Assembly: GCA_029339505.1 (NCBI GenBank)
Contig: JAQISU010000182.1
Location: 3,688,501 to 3,752,500 of the forward strand
Direction of reading: 5' to 3'
DNA: 64,000 nt
Origin: Unio delphinus
Lineage: Eukaryota; Mollusca; Bivalvia; Unionida; Unionidae
Shown here: positions 1 to 12,297 of the stretch, piece after piece
Layout: the number at the start of each line of letters is the position of its first letter
How positions within the stretch are numbered: the first letter of the stretch is position 1
Made by a program: the position numbers and the translations under genes
Notes under the pieces: model-generated
The model's database searches: none
What the model saw: the letters and a program-made list of their open reading frames with translations, nothing else
What the model was told of the DNA's origin: nothing

Positions 1-467
1 ATACCACTAATATACATGATACCAATTGTAAATAATAGTTGACAAATAGCAGGTGCTTCATGAATTATTTCTCGAACCAGCTCGTTTCCATCCATTCAGA
101 ATTTTAGTTGTTATACGTCATCGAGAATATTGTTAGGGCATGAAATGATACACATGATTTTGGTACCTGAACCAAGCCTACTTACGGTGTTACCGGATTC
201 AAGGGTTGGTTGTCTCCTTAGTGGCGATTTCTATGATTTGTTGGCCATATAATTGGTCGTCCAACATTTTTTCATTTCATTACCTTGATCAACAAAATCA
301 TTTTCTTCTTTATATTTTTGTATATTGGGTTGTGAAATATTAATGTAATCTTGAAATAGTTTAGCAGTCCATTCATGTTCGGCTGTGTTATTAAACTCTG
401 GTTCTAGAAATTAATGCCGTAATTGATATCCACTCGCAGCAACAGCAGCTGGTTCATTCATAAATGC

Positions 468-469
<2 letters not shown>
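1..469. other. AT-rich sequence with no recognised gene
   Basis: No coding region or repeat family is recognisable here. The segment ends at a long AAT tract. Confidence 0.5.
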
Positions 470-534
<65 letters not shown>

Positions 535-551
535 TAATAATAATAATATTA
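470..551. repeat. (AAT)n microsatellite
   Basis: A nearly pure AAT trinucleotide tract. It lies exactly at the 3' end of the minus-strand CR1-like fragment that follows and so is the (ATT)n tail of that LINE. Confidence 0.9.
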
Positions 552-1262
552 ATGAGAACTTTGCATAGCGCCTTATCTTTCGAAGCTCTAAGCGCTTAAC
601 ACCATCATTAATGATATGACTACACAAAAGAAGACAAATGACAAAAACAATGTAATTGGAAAACATAAAAACATGATGAAAACATATAAAATACAAAACA
701 CAATTAGGTCGCTAAGTTTGTCCGTGCAGTCCAAATTGTGTCTTTGTGTCTAATTTCAATGGGCACTTCGTTCCACGTCACCGGGCCCTGGTATGCAAAC
801 GAACGTTGTCCATATGACTTTGTTTTCACCGTGGGGACAATGAGTATACGAGTATCAGAAGAAGAGCGTAAGTGTCTAGCTGATGTATACACATGGGTGA
901 GGCTGGATATGTTGGACTTGAGTCTGTCATTAAAACATAGCACATAGAGCAAATTTTGTGTTTGATTCTGTATCGAATCGATGCCCAGTGTAGGGTACAG
1001 AGCAGTGGTGAGGTGTGCTCTTATCGAGGTACTCTAAACATGATCCGTGCAGCTGTGGTTTCAACGTTTTGAAGTTTCTGGAGTAAATATTGTGACGAAC
1101 CAGACAGAATTGAATTATAATAGTCCAGCATTAAAAGTACTAATAAACAAACAGGTGTTTTAGTGACATCAACTGAAGGATAATTACGAATGGAAATGAT
1201 GCGTCTCAATTCAAAATATGCAGCCATGCATATGTTCATGACATGCTGGTGCAATGTGAGAG
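552..1262 (-). mobile_element. CR1-like LINE, 3' fragment
   Basis: Read on the minus strand, this is the end of a non-LTR retrotransposon ORF2. An upstream part (1254-1021) has the phrase SGSSQYLLQKLQNV, and a downstream part (952-704) has YGQRSFAYQGPVTWNEVP, the C-terminal signature of CR1/Jockey-group LINE proteins. The same two phrases, in the same order, recur at 7447-7970, 18622-18180 and 40293-40093. Frame breaks separate the parts, so the copy is dead. The 3' end runs into (ATT)n. 5' truncation near 1262 is inferred from loss of similarity to the other copies. Confidence 0.8.
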
Positions 1263-2082
1263 TACTGTGTTTATAACCTTCCTGAGTAAAATATTTAGTT
1301 TTTAATTCTGGTTTAGATAGATCCTCGACGATAATTTAAAGGTATTGAATTTCAGGACATGTTTAGTCGGCAGAGTCCATAGCTTCGATGCTTTGTTATG
1401 GTAGTGTTTCATTAATTTAAGTGTCACGCTGGATTTTTATTGAGAGACTGATATAATATATCACAGTATCGGGAAAGACGTTACCAAAAGTAAGTATCGG
1501 GGAGGGTAAATTCGCGCGTGTATAACATTTCAAAAACCACAAGACAAAACAACCAACATCTCTAATGGAGAGAAATTCTTGGTTACTTAGAGACTTCGGT
1601 CTGGCAATATTGGGGTCATATTTCCGATTTCGTAAGAAGCTTAAATTTACCAAATGGATTAGTAGTTGGTTCACCCTTCCTGCTGTCCTGGTCTTAAAAT
1701 TTAAAAGGATGTAATTTATTTTACCAACTTCATTACTTGTTCAGTGGAGTAGGTGATTGTTCGAAAAGAAACCCACTTGATCTTTACATTTTGGACATCA
1801 ACTCTGAAAGAAATAACTGCGTAATTTTATTTTGTAGGTTTATTGCACTTTCATTTGGAACATGTTTTAAACACAAATCTCTGTTTGCAATCCTTCCGAA
1901 AATAATTTGTTGTAAGGATTATATTTGCTAATTATGTACTAAGCGTGTATACTTGCTCTTGATTTCTCTGATGTGGTATGTCTGTCGTCACATAGGGTCA
2001 CCGTCGTAAGTGTTACATCCTGTAAAGTCAATAGGCTCATTCAGCTTTCTCACTCACTGATCTTTATTAAAATGAATTGAAA
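1263..2082. other. No gene recognised
   Basis: A minus-strand reading frame of 85 codons (1674-1417) and a plus-strand one of 64 codons (1737-1931) exist, but neither resembles a known family nor has splice signals I can support. Confidence 0.4.
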
Positions 2083-2155
2083 ATGTATGTATGTATGTAT
2101 GTATGTATGTATGTATGTATGTATGTATGTATGTATGTATGTATGTATGTATGTA

Positions 2156-2190
<35 letters not shown>

Positions 2191-2198
2191 ATGTATGT
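2083..2198. repeat. (GTAT)n-(GTCT)n compound microsatellite
   Basis: A tetranucleotide tract that switches unit from GTAT to GTCT near 2157 and back to GTAT at its end. Confidence 0.9.
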
Positions 2199-2344
2199 TC
2201 GTGTTCAAATACACGTGTATTAACAGGTTACATAACTCAGAAGTGAACTACTAAGGGAAAGCCTTTGGGACAAAATGATGTGCAGATGAATTAATTCAAT
2301 CAAAAATGTTCTTTATAATTTATTAATTATAATCATTGCTAGCT

Positions 2345-2345
<1 letters not shown>

Positions 2346-2389
<44 letters not shown>

Positions 2390-2575
2390 CATAATAATAA
2401 TCATCAGCATCATCATCATAATAATAAATAATACAATAAAAACGATAATAATAATAAATAATAATAATAATAAATAATACAACAATAATGATAATAATAA
2501 TAATAAATACAATCATAATAATAATATTAATACTACTACTACTACTACTACTACAACTACTACAACTAATAATAG
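2346..2575. repeat. Compound (AAT)n/(ACT)n microsatellite
   Basis: Interrupted AAT, ATC and ACT trinucleotides. The apparent reading frames here (poly-Ile, poly-Tyr, poly-Leu) are only translated repeats. Confidence 0.85.
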
Positions 2576-2699
2576 TGTTTGTTTGTTTCATTCGAATTGT
2601 TAACGTAGCGTTAACATTTTATCAGTCATATCGGTACAATGTCTGCAGTGAGGCAGTTAATAGTTATATCTACACTGGGGTATCACGCAGCAGACATGT

Positions 2700-4983
2700 A
2701 GCATAATGTCCCACAAAGTCACAATAACACTCGCCGGTCACAAGAATGGGTGTAAATAAAGGAGAGTTAGTCGTGGGGCTAGCAACCCGACCCTGTAAAA
2801 CCCAATTTGCTACAAAAACATAAGAAAAACCAGAAACTGAAAGCCTCCGGAAGGAAGGGTCTTCTCCTGGTATACTTATGACGATATGTGATGAAATCAG
2901 CGAGCCCGCGGAAGCCATAAAGCAGACCATCATTCTATCAAACAAGAATATTAATATAGCAACATGGAAAGTGAGGACAACTATGAGGCAGGAAAAACAG
3001 CACATGTAGCAACAGAGATGAGAATCTACAACATATCCCTGCTTGACATCAGCGAAACGAGATGGATTCAATCTGGGCAAAAAAGACTGATGACAGAAAA
3101 GATGCTACAATATTTAGAACATGAGTAAGAAAATGCGCCTCATGCACAAGGGGTATGGTTCATGCTGTCAAAGCAAGCATGCCAAGAAGTACTAGACCCC
3201 ATGATGCACCAGCAGAACGAATGAAGTTCAGCGAAAACAGAAAGACCCGTAAAGGACAAGCAGGGAAAGACCATACCAGGTACAGAACACCAAATTAATG
3301 GATGGGCGGAACATTTTGAAGAACTGATGAACCGATCAGCACTACTATATTGCCCAGGAATCCACCCAGCCAACGCAGAATTCCAAATAAGATGTGACAA
3401 TCCCACCAGAGACGAGATCATGACAGCCATCACCCGGCTGTAGAACGCCAAGGCTGCTGGACCTGATAACATCCCAGCATAAGTCCGCAGTACAGACCTA
3501 GAGACTTTAATGGAAATGCTATACCCACTCTTTGTGAAGATCTGGGAGGAAGAAGAAATACCAACTGACTGGAACGATGGACACCTCATCAATATCCCGA
3601 AGAAAGGCGACCTCATCAACTACTAGAGGAATCAATCTTTGTCAGTACCATGAAAAGTCTTCAACCAGGTGTTCTTGGAGATGATGAAGAAGACCGTCGG
3701 CCCCCAGTTACGAGATGAGCAAGCTGGCGTCCGGCAAAATATATCGTGTACGGACCACATAGCTACTCTTTGCATCATAGTCGAGCAATCATTGTAGTGC
3801 AATTCGTCGGTCTACATCAACTTTGTCGGTTGTGAGAAGGCATTTAACAGTGTGGACCGAGATACACTCTGGAAACTTCTTAACGACTATGGCATTCCAC
3901 CGAAGCTGGTGAATCTAATCAAGAACATTTACAACGGAACGTCCTGCAGAGTCATGCATGCAGGACAGTACACATACACCTTTCTGGTGCGGACTGGCCT
4001 CAGGAAAGGCTGCTTGCTCCATTTCTCTTCCTTCTCGTCATCGACTGGATTATGACCACGATCACCAATGGGCGGAGAAATGGATATTGTGGAGTCAAGT
4101 GGAGGACCTGGACTTTACCGATGACCTAGCGGTCTTGTCCCACAGTCAGCAGCAAATGCAGGACAAGACCGACACATAGTCAGCCACATCTGCACAGGTT
4201 GGCCTCAACATCCACAAAGACAATACTAAGATCCTCAAGTACAGTTATATCAGTATCAACCCTGGCACACTGCAGGGAAGTTCCTTGGACGAGGTGGAGT
4301 CCTTCACGTACCTAGGCAGCATTATCAACCAGCAAGGTGACACAAACTCATATGTCAAGGCAAGGATAGGAAAGGCGAGAGCAGCTTTCATACAGCTCAA
4401 GAACATCTGCAACCCCAAAACAAATTTCCTTGACTACCAAGCTCAGATTGTTCAACTCCAATGTGAAGTCAGTCGAACTGTGTGGAACAGATACCTGGAG
4501 AACCACTAAGTCCACAGTAATGAGTGTTTTGACCTTTATCAACAGATGCCTAAGAAGACTTATCCAGATCCGCTGGCCAGACACCATCAGCAATAACAAC
4601 CAGTGGCAGAGAACCTCCCAGTTTCAGGTAGAGGATGATATCAAGACGCAAAGGTGGGGTTGGATAGGACACACCCTACGTAAGCCTCCAACTAACATTA
4701 GCAGACAGGCATTAAAGTGGAACCCTCAAGGCAAGAGTTGAAGGGGAGGACCATGAAACCACCTGGCGACGCGACCTTGAGGCGGGCATCACGAAGAGTG
4801 GTCACACCTGGAGTCAGATTAAGAGGATGGCTCAGGACAAAAGACTATGGCAACCTTTAGTGGGCGGCCTATACCCCGGCAATGGTGACGGGTGCAAAAA
4901 TGTCACATTATTCTGACCCCAGGGCGACCAGTTCTAACTCTATCATCCTCATGATGAGCCCTTAGCGAGGCATGTGTTAGTAC
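2700..4983 (+). mobile_element. Degenerate RTE/L2-like LINE (endonuclease remnant and reverse transcriptase)
   Basis: The plus strand carries a broken non-LTR retrotransposon. An N-terminal endonuclease scrap (around 2940-3110) contains ISLLDISETRW. It is followed, after an apparent internal deletion near 3190, by the linker (AAGPDNIP, about 3450-3480) and the reverse transcriptase finger/palm (KAFNSVDRDTLWKLL near 3838-3880, GLRKGCLL near 3997-4020). The C-terminal domain (SFTYLGSIINQQG near 4300; [14 protein letters not shown] near 4655-4700) closes the copy. Many stops and frameshifts are present. The palm YADD/FADD position reads FTDD (about 4117-4128). It ends in (AAT)n. The L2/RTE-like assignment is from memory of the C-terminal motif and should be confirmed. 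Confidence 0.8.
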
Positions 4984-4993
4984 AATAATAATG

Positions 4994-5050
<57 letters not shown>
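4984..5050. repeat. (AAT)n microsatellite at LINE 3' end
   Basis: The trinucleotide tract directly follows the LINE copy that ends at about 4983. Confidence 0.9.
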
Positions 5051-5051
<1 letters not shown>

Positions 5052-5195
5052 ATTTTAAAAACATATCTGGACGTAAAGGTCATTAAAAATCATATTTGTG
5101 CAATTCATATTTTGCAATAACCTAGTAAAATATTATATTTAACTTGGTATATATCCTTATGATGTGCATCGTATTATCCGATATTTTCTTGCATC

Positions 5196-5377
5196 GTTAG
5201 TAGTAGTAATGGTAGTAGAAGTAGCTTTAACCTTTAGCAGTATTAGTAGTATTAGTAATAGTAGTTGCATTAGTAGTAATGATAGTAGTAAACGTAGCAG
5301 TAGTAGTAGCAGTTTTAGTAGCAGTAGTAGCGACGTAGTAGTAATAGCAGTAGTAGCGATAGTAGTAGTAGTTTCAC
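5196..5377. repeat. Imperfect (AGT)n tract
   Basis: A long, interrupted AGT/AGC trinucleotide array. The long plus-strand reading frame across it encodes only Ser/Val runs. Confidence 0.8.
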
Positions 5378-5592
5378 AGGTTGTGTTAACATCAATAGTA
5401 TTACATGGTCGAATAACAAGATGGGTATATACGTTTTCTTCATATAGCCAATAAGCAAAAACATCCTTGAGATATATCGAGCAACCAGTATATACGCTAT
5501 TACTCCCACTGAAATACGATACAGTACCGGATACCGCAACAAATTCTTCATCGTCAGTATACTAAAAACGCTAGACCGGTCCAAGTACAGAA

Positions 5593-5692
5593 ATGAAGAA
5601 ATCACCATCCGTTATCTTGTTGATAATACTAATTTTCAACTTCACTGATACTAATCTCAAAACATCAATGTTGTCATCAGCTGCAATGTTAC
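5593..5692 (+). CDS. Candidate host exon: signal peptide of a secreted or membrane protein
   Basis: ATG at 5593 opens a 33-codon frame starting MKKSPSVILLIILIF: basic residues, then a long hydrophobic core, then small and polar residues, as in a classic signal peptide. It ends in phase 1 at 5692, directly followed by a perfect GTAAGT donor. The next exon I can see (6414-6524) starts in phase 1, so the two would join in frame. I infer that this is the first coding exon of a secreted or type I membrane protein with an LDL-receptor class A module. The 5' untranslated region and promoter are not resolved. Confidence 0.55.
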
Positions 5693-5877
5693 GTAAGTAT
5701 TGTGCTTCATGTGGTATTCCTGTTCTGTATTTATCCTAAATTAATTTTTCTTTGCTAAAACTAATGATCTTAAAATCTATCAATTGTGTCCCGTTTTGCC
5801 GTTATATTTTGAAATATCGGTGATTATGAATCAATACAGTTTGGGATGATTACACTGTACTATTTGTTTGCTTGTCG

Positions 5878-5880
<3 letters not shown>

Positions 5881-5965
<85 letters not shown>
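5881..5965. repeat. (GA)n microsatellite
   Basis: A pure dinucleotide tract inside the putative first intron. Confidence 0.95.
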
Positions 5966-5968
<3 letters not shown>

Positions 5969-6204
5969 ATCATCTCATCAGTAAATAGTGTGTTGACAAA
6001 CTGGATAAAGAAATGGAGAGTATTATATGTTCTCATTTGAACATTAGATTTCTTTCTTAAGACAGATTTATCTATGGAAGTTATGTTGTCAAAATATCCA
6101 AAAGAATATCAAGCAATATATTTTGTATTATTTATGAAACAAACTCATAACTTATGATCGTGTTACATAGCAATGTAGCAATGTATCAAATTGCATTAAC
6201 AGGT

Positions 6205-6365
6205 ACTTGTAAGATTATTATATTCAGGTAGATATAAGATTATGATAGTCTGGTAGATATTAGATTATGATATTAAGGTAGATATTAGATTATAATATTC
6301 AGGTAGATATAAGATTATGATATTCAGGTAGATTAAAGATTATGATATTCAGAGAGATATAAGAG
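6205..6365. repeat. 25-bp minisatellite
   Basis: About six diverged copies of a 25-bp unit containing GGTAGATATAAGATTAT, directly upstream of the LDLa exon within the putative intron. Confidence 0.75.
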
Positions 6366-6413
6366 TATTGGGTAACACCATTTGGAATTAATTAATGTAT
6401 TAATCTTAAACAG

Positions 6414-6524
6414 GATGTCGACCCGACAAGTTTGAGTGTCACAGCGGAGACGATTGTTTATCATTCAGATATATATGCGATGGTATTCGAGATTGTAAAG
6501 ACGGTTCAGATGAAAATGGATGTG
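6414..6524 (+). CDS. LDL-receptor class A domain exon
   Basis: This 111-bp exon is flanked by an acceptor (TTAAACAG) and a GTAAGT donor. Both boundaries are phase 1, the usual arrangement for shuffled extracellular modules. It encodes one complete LDLa repeat: six cysteines in the spacing C-x6-C-x5-C-x6-C-x5-C-x8-C (my count), ending in the calcium-binding signature [10 protein letters not shown] with the acidic cage DGxxDCxDGSDE. LDLa modules bind Ca2+ and protein or lipoprotein ligands outside the cell. It lies 721 bp downstream of the signal-peptide exon in a compatible phase. Further exons may lie in unseen or decayed sequence, so the full protein is unknown. Confidence 0.8.
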
Positions 6525-6935
6525 GTAAGTCACACATCTGTATGTAATAGGAAAATATAAAAATTTCTTCATATGTGTATTTTGATACACAGCATAAACT
6601 AAAATAAATATAAATATATACGTATATACATATGGTTATACGGAGAGTTAACGTGGCTAAATTGTTCAGAGCGCCCACCCTGCTCAGCATTAAGAGGTTG
6701 GTGTTACAATTGGTCGGCCTTGTGTTAAGATAACGTACCTTTGAATGGCATAACGGTGCGTGTCTCCGGCATGATGTCACAGTGCTAGATATCACTATAA
6801 ACTAGTCGCATGCATTCACAGATGAGACGATTTTAAACATTATTCCAGGTTTATAAAGACAAGTTATAAAGACACGTATTTATATTGTAACCTTTAAAAA
6901 TAGTCTCTATGTTCACCATTTCACCTCATTGTTTG

Positions 6936-7035
<100 letters not shown>

Positions 7036-7084
7036 CCTACTTCCTCAACATAATACAAATTGTATCTACAAATGGAACACACTC

Positions 7085-8159
7085 CATATGTTGTGATGTT
7101 ACACAGGGGGTAGTCTGTTCATTCTATACACTAAACTGCTCTCAAGTGTCATAGATCATCACCCCGTTTCTCACCACTTGTACACTGATGACAGACAAAT
7201 ATACAAGTCTAGGTACCATCCAAGGAGTAGGGAGGTGCATTTCTGAAACCAAGGATGACATGTAACAATGCTGCAGATGAATGAGGATTAAACGGAGGCC
7301 AATTTTATCACAACACAATGACTTTCTCATTCACATCCTTTACCTCACTCAATAAATAGCAACAACATCCACATTGAATTCACACCTTCAGTACGAAACC
7401 CCTAGGTGTTACTCTGGACAACACTCGCCCATAGCACCAGCATGTAATGAACATATGCAAGGATGCATATCTTGAGCTGAGACGATTCAGCTCCATTCGC
7501 AATTATGATTTAGTTGATGACACTAGAACACTTGCGAGTTCATTTTTTCGTTCAAGACAGAACTATTTTAACTCAACTATGTCTGGTTCGTCTCAATATC
7601 TACTCCAGAAACTTCCAAAAGTTCAAATAAAAAGCTGCTCAGATCATCTGTAGAGTACCACGATCATACTACGCTTCCCAACTGTTCTGTGCCTACAGTG
7701 GGTATCCATTCGATCAAGAATCAAGCACAACATTTATTCTTTGTGCTACGTTTCCGGTCCAAGGTACCTATCCGTCCTCCCCCATGTATATACACCAGCA
7801 AAAACCTTACGCTCCTCTTTTGACAATCGTATGCACATTTTTTCCACTATGAAAACAAAGCCATATTGACAACGTTCTTGTGCATACCTGGGCTCAGCAA
7901 CGTGGAATGAATTGCTCATTGAGATTAGACACAACAACACAGTGAAACATTTCAAGAACGCTTAAAACTCACCTTCATCGACTGCAATAACAAACGTAAA
8001 GACCTAAACATTGTTTCATACCATAAATATTTCCAGAATTAGTTTGTTTTCCAATTGTATGGTGCTTGTTTTTGATTTTTGTTTTTTTGTATTCATATCG
8101 TTATAGATGTTGCATAACGCTTAGAACTTCTAAGGATTAGGTCCTATCCTAAGTCCTCA
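7085..8159 (+). mobile_element. CR1-like LINE, reverse-transcriptase and 3' fragment
   Basis: The plus strand encodes the palm motif (YTDDRQIYKS, near 7180-7210), then the CR1-like thumb and C-terminal region (MSGSSQYLLQKL near 7580-7615; RYAQERCQYGF-type phrase, antisense-coded here, near 7860-7890), with several frameshifts and stops. It ends at TCCTCATTAATATTATT, the (ATT)n tail typical of this family in the window. It is 5'-truncated and sits inside the putative intron of the LDLa gene. Confidence 0.75.
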
Positions 8160-8206
8160 TTAATATTATTATTATTAATAATATTAATATTATCATTATT
8201 ATTATT

Positions 8207-8240
<34 letters not shown>
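8160..8240. repeat. (ATT)n/(ATC)n microsatellite
   Basis: The trinucleotide tract forms the tail of the preceding LINE. Confidence 0.9.
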
Positions 8241-8241
<1 letters not shown>

Positions 8242-8351
8242 GTCTACTCTCATTCTTATATACTGAGCAAATAATGACTTTATCCCATTCATTGGGAAAT
8301 TTATCAAAATGAAATTATCTATTAAAAAAGAGAGTTTATGAATGGTAAATC

Positions 8352-8720
8352 TCACTTGCCAGTCGATTGGTAACATATATCTAGAATCATGTCTGGTCCA
8401 GGAGTTTGTGTTTTTGTTGAATTAAATCCGGTTATGATCTCTTTTTCTGTTGTTATGTCATCTAAGATATATTCCGTTTCCGATACGCCAGTATCACCAT
8501 CATCATCATTGGCAAGATTACCATACAAAGGGATCTTCATTTTGTAGGAGCTTTTTGAAATACTCGTGCCAAACCTCTTATGAGATAATTTCTGTGTCAG
8601 TTTTAAAGTTCTTTGTTTACAATATTCCAAAAGCAAACATGGGTCTGTTCTCTACATTATTAGTTTTTCCCTTTGTCCGAATTGATAGCACTTTTGTTGT
8701 AACCCACGCAATGATCTAAA
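8352..8720 (-). mobile_element. LINE fragment (endonuclease to RT linker)
   Basis: The minus-strand frame 8636-8352 contains KEIITGFNSTKTQTPGPDMI. This resembles the linker just before the reverse transcriptase domain in non-LTR retrotransposons, where a SxKxxxxPGPD phrase is standard. No domain beyond this linker can be identified. It is probably a truncated LINE. Confidence 0.5.
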
Positions 8721-9219
8721 CCATTTCTTGAACTCCATTTACTTCCTCAGATCTGTACTGGATCTATCTAATCTTTATTACTACGTGATGCAATTTCTAC
8801 TCTAAATAAACTTTGTTTATGTCTACCGTTGCAAATGGAATAATACATATATCCGGTCACAAATATATCACAGTAAATCTGCATCCAATAATCATCATTT
8901 CACATGAATATCCAACAACTTGAATGCTTAGTTGTGGAACTGACATACGTTAGGCAGACGCATTGTATGCATTCTTGTCAAAATAGGTCCACATGGTTCG
9001 TCTAACCTAGCCCATGTCAAGATTTAAAAAACAAACACATTTCCATTAGAGATTGAGTGTTTTAGAAATGCTTGTGTCTTAACTGTTATACTGAGTTAAA
9101 AGTAAATGTGCAATTTTTCCTTGTAAAGAAATTTGTTAGTAAAAGTACTGGTAATATACATGTGCACTATTAATTAATCTAGCGTCTATAAAAAAAAATA
9201 TATTTACGTAACTAACGAA
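8721..9219. other. No gene recognised
   Basis: AT-rich sequence without an identifiable gene or repeat family. Confidence 0.4.
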
Positions 9220-9520
9220 TATATGACTCTTCATTTCGTATTGTATTCCTCAGAATGTTAATGACTATATCTTTTATATTGTAATAAAATATTCTTTATA
9301 TGTTAAGGACTATTAATTTCAGATTATTATCAAGTATTCTTAATATGTTAAAGACTACTTATTTCATATTGTTATAAAGTATTCTTAATATGTTATTAAC
9401 TACTCATTTCATATTGTTATCAAGTATTCTATATATGTTAAAGACTACTCATTGTATTTCATATTATTTTAGACAAGTTAAAGCCTCTACATTTCATATT
9501 ATGATAGGTTATTCTGAACA
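9220..9520. repeat. ~50-bp diverged minisatellite
   Basis: Five to six degenerate units of the form TTTCATATTGTTAT followed by AAGTATTCTTAATATGTTAA and GACTAC, repeated head to tail. Confidence 0.7.
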
Positions 9521-10169
9521 TGTAAATTGCACGTTGTGTGTGTAAACAAGTGGACATTAATTAGGATAGTGAATTGAATACATTTCATATAAGACATGGG
9601 CAAAAGTGGTAAATTATTGATCTATAATCTTTGTAATAGTAGTCGTATTGCATGGTACTCGTTTGTTACCCTAAACAGTCTTTCATCAAGTACAATTTGG
9701 CTTCTTAAGGTGTAAACAAAGATAATAGTTTCTTAAGCAGATTTTATCAAATATCTTGATATTTTAGCAACTCATTATATTAAGTATATTTAGGAGTTTT
9801 TGTCTCCTTCGTTTTATGTTTACATACCTAGTGACAGCAGTACATATTTCATGGCATTCATTTGCATTAGTCTGAATTTATTTTCCCTATTATACATATT
9901 TTCAGTGTTTAAATGTTACCATTGGAAGCATCGTAAAGTGGGGTGGGGGCATTTTAATATCTGATTCCATTTGTGTTATCTTTGCTGTCGGTTAACCTTA
10001 CAACTGAACACTACATAACCTAAGTGATTATTATTTTAGTATGGAAAAAGTACATAGTCTGAATTGTACATAATACAGTGTTTCATAACTAGATAACTAA
10101 CTCCTCTTTTACTATCTTGCTAATGAATATAACATTAAGCCTTGCACCAGCAGTCATGTACATTTTCAG

Positions 10170-10249
10170 GTGAAGATCGGTCCTACCATGATGCTGAGGT
10201 TCGCATTACAATTTTGAATGGAGACAGCCGTCATTTTGTAACGAAGTAA
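10170..10249 (+). CDS. Possible terminal exon of the LDLa gene
   Basis: The acceptor CATTTTCAG ends at 10169. Reading from 10170 in phase 1, the frame matching the LDLa exon's donor, gives 25 codons (including YHDAEVRITILNGDSR) and a TAA at 10247-10249. This is compatible with direct splicing from the LDLa exon, 3.6 kb upstream. There is no homology to support it, and other exons could intervene, so this is a weak prediction from splice signal and phase only. Confidence 0.25.
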
Positions 10250-11173
10250 ATGCCTATATCTAACCCCTGAATAACCTAGTTTTATAAGCCTAATGACATT
10301 TTAAAATGATTGATAGACTGCGAACTGTGTTTATATTGGACATCATCAAACAATTATAGTTCCCAGAACAATTATTAACATTCAGCCACCATCGGTTCTG
10401 AAAATCAATTTCAGTTTCGTTACTTTACAAAGTGTTTCAAATTTGTAACACAACTTCATATGATCACAAAGATAATTGCTTATGTTGAAACAGGTAATTA
10501 TGTTGGAACAGCTAATTACTTATGTTCAAACAGCTTATTGCTTATGTTGAAACATGTAATTGCTGTTTTAATTATTAACCTTTAATGGTGAATCTATTTG
10601 CGGCTTCTGAAAATTTTCTTAAACACGATAATGAAAATTGTATTCTTGCATGATTAGTGCCTCAGCTGACGAAATTCCAAGTCATTATTTCAGCCTACTT
10701 TTATAGTTGCTGTTATTATTATTGTAGTTGTTGTTGTTATTATTGTAGTTGTTGTTCTCAGAAATAAGAAATAAGCATCATAGTTAAATAACTACAAACG
10801 AAATATAGATTAGACATATTTAAGTTACTTTTGAACATATTCGTCATCATTCTCACTATGTATTAATCTCGATAATCTTTCTCATATTAAACTTTAAAAC
10901 GATTGATCCAAAGAAAGGAGTTTAATTCTTGTTCACTCGAAAAGGACTGGAATAATTACAATCGAGGGTTAGAAATGCATGTCAAAGGCGGGCCATGGCC
11001 CTGTATCTAAACGCAATAGTCTGGTTCTAAGGCTAATTTCCCTAAAAAAAGTTCTGCTCCTAACACAAATACTCCTATCCAACATTGTCGGTACATAGGA
11101 AAAGATTAGTATATTTTCCTTACAGTTCGGAAAAGATCATCTTGTTTACTTATAGCATCCCTTGGTGCAAATA

Positions 11174-11176
<3 letters not shown>
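10250..11176. other. No gene recognised; short 25-bp tandem repeat at 10480-10565
   Basis: It contains about four copies of a unit with CTTATGTTGAAACAG and TAATT between 10480 and 10565. The rest shows nothing I can classify. Confidence 0.4.
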
Positions 11177-11228
<52 letters not shown>

Positions 11229-11299
11229 TTTCACATTTAATAATCATCAACATCATTATTTGAACCATACATATATACATGCATACACACACATACATA

Positions 11300-11349
<50 letters not shown>

Positions 11350-11640
11350 TACATACATACATACATACATACATACATACATACATACATACATACATAC
11401 ATACATACATACATTCATCCATACATACATTTGACATTACGAATCAACATCGTTATTTTAACCATACATACATATATACATGAGTACACGCACTCACATG
11501 TGTGTAAATGTAAAGATAAATTGGTCATATACTGACGTTAAAGTTATAATTGAAATTAAAACGATATAAATACGAAGTGCCAGACTACACAAATTAAAAA
11601 ATAGACATCAAGACTTAAGAATGTTTACATCCTTATCGTT
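11177..11640. repeat. Dispersed repeat D3, copy 1, with (CA)n and (CATA)n arrays
   Basis: It contains (CA)n at 11177-11226 and (CA)n-(CATA)n at 11283-11432, then a unique 3' arm (11430-11640) with GACATTACGAATCAACATCG and GAAGTGCCAGACTACACAAA. The same arm follows a similar satellite at 47140-47455 with high identity. A second diverged start of the arm is seen at 11228-11275. This is a dispersed repeat that carries its own satellite. Confidence 0.8.
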
Positions 11641-12079
11641 TGTATTTACAAAAGCCCCATTCCAAAGCTAATGTGTGTTATTTTCTACATTTCCTTTGTA
11701 AAAGTCTGTCAATATTAGACCAAAATATTTCAATATCCATTGTTTAACCAAATGATATTATGACTTATAGAAATGGTGGCTATGTATACTCATTACTATG
11801 GATACACCGTGAAGATGGTAATATCTTTTAGGTATCACGATACCAATTGTTTTTCCATAGATCTCAATGCTAATATTTGGAGAGATAAATATATTTTTTA
11901 TCCTAATTTAGCGTGCATCTCACACACTGTTATAGAGAACAAAGTTAGATTGTCAATTTGACGGTGACAAAACCAGATGCTCCATTGCATTTAAGAGAGA
12001 TAACTCTATTGGAACTAGACAGGGGTATGACTTATTTAGTCACAACATACATATTTTCAGTCATGTGTATTACATTTTC

Positions 12080-12103
12080 AAAAAAAAAAAAAAAAAAAAA
12101 AAA
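12080..12103. repeat. Poly(A) tract
   Basis: A run of about 23 adenines. No retroposed gene is visible immediately upstream. Confidence 0.7.
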
Positions 12104-12297
12104 TTGATCTATTTAAGAATTAGCATAAATTCACATGTTGCCAAGAGGCTAAACTTTCTTTTAAAGCCTAACAGAAAGTACAACTCATACATAATCCACC
12201 AATCACAGCTAGTGTTGTTGTTTTTCTGATTGCAATGTTCCCTACACCTTAAACTCCACCCACATGAACTTGCGCAAATGGTACCGTTATACCTGAA

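Noticed and set aside
3140..3619. 159-codon minus-strand frame
   Set aside because: It lies antisense to the better supported plus-strand LINE and has no family signature of its own.
6439..6795. 118-codon minus-strand frame over the LDLa exon
   Set aside because: No motif; the plus strand has a clear LDLa repeat with splice sites.
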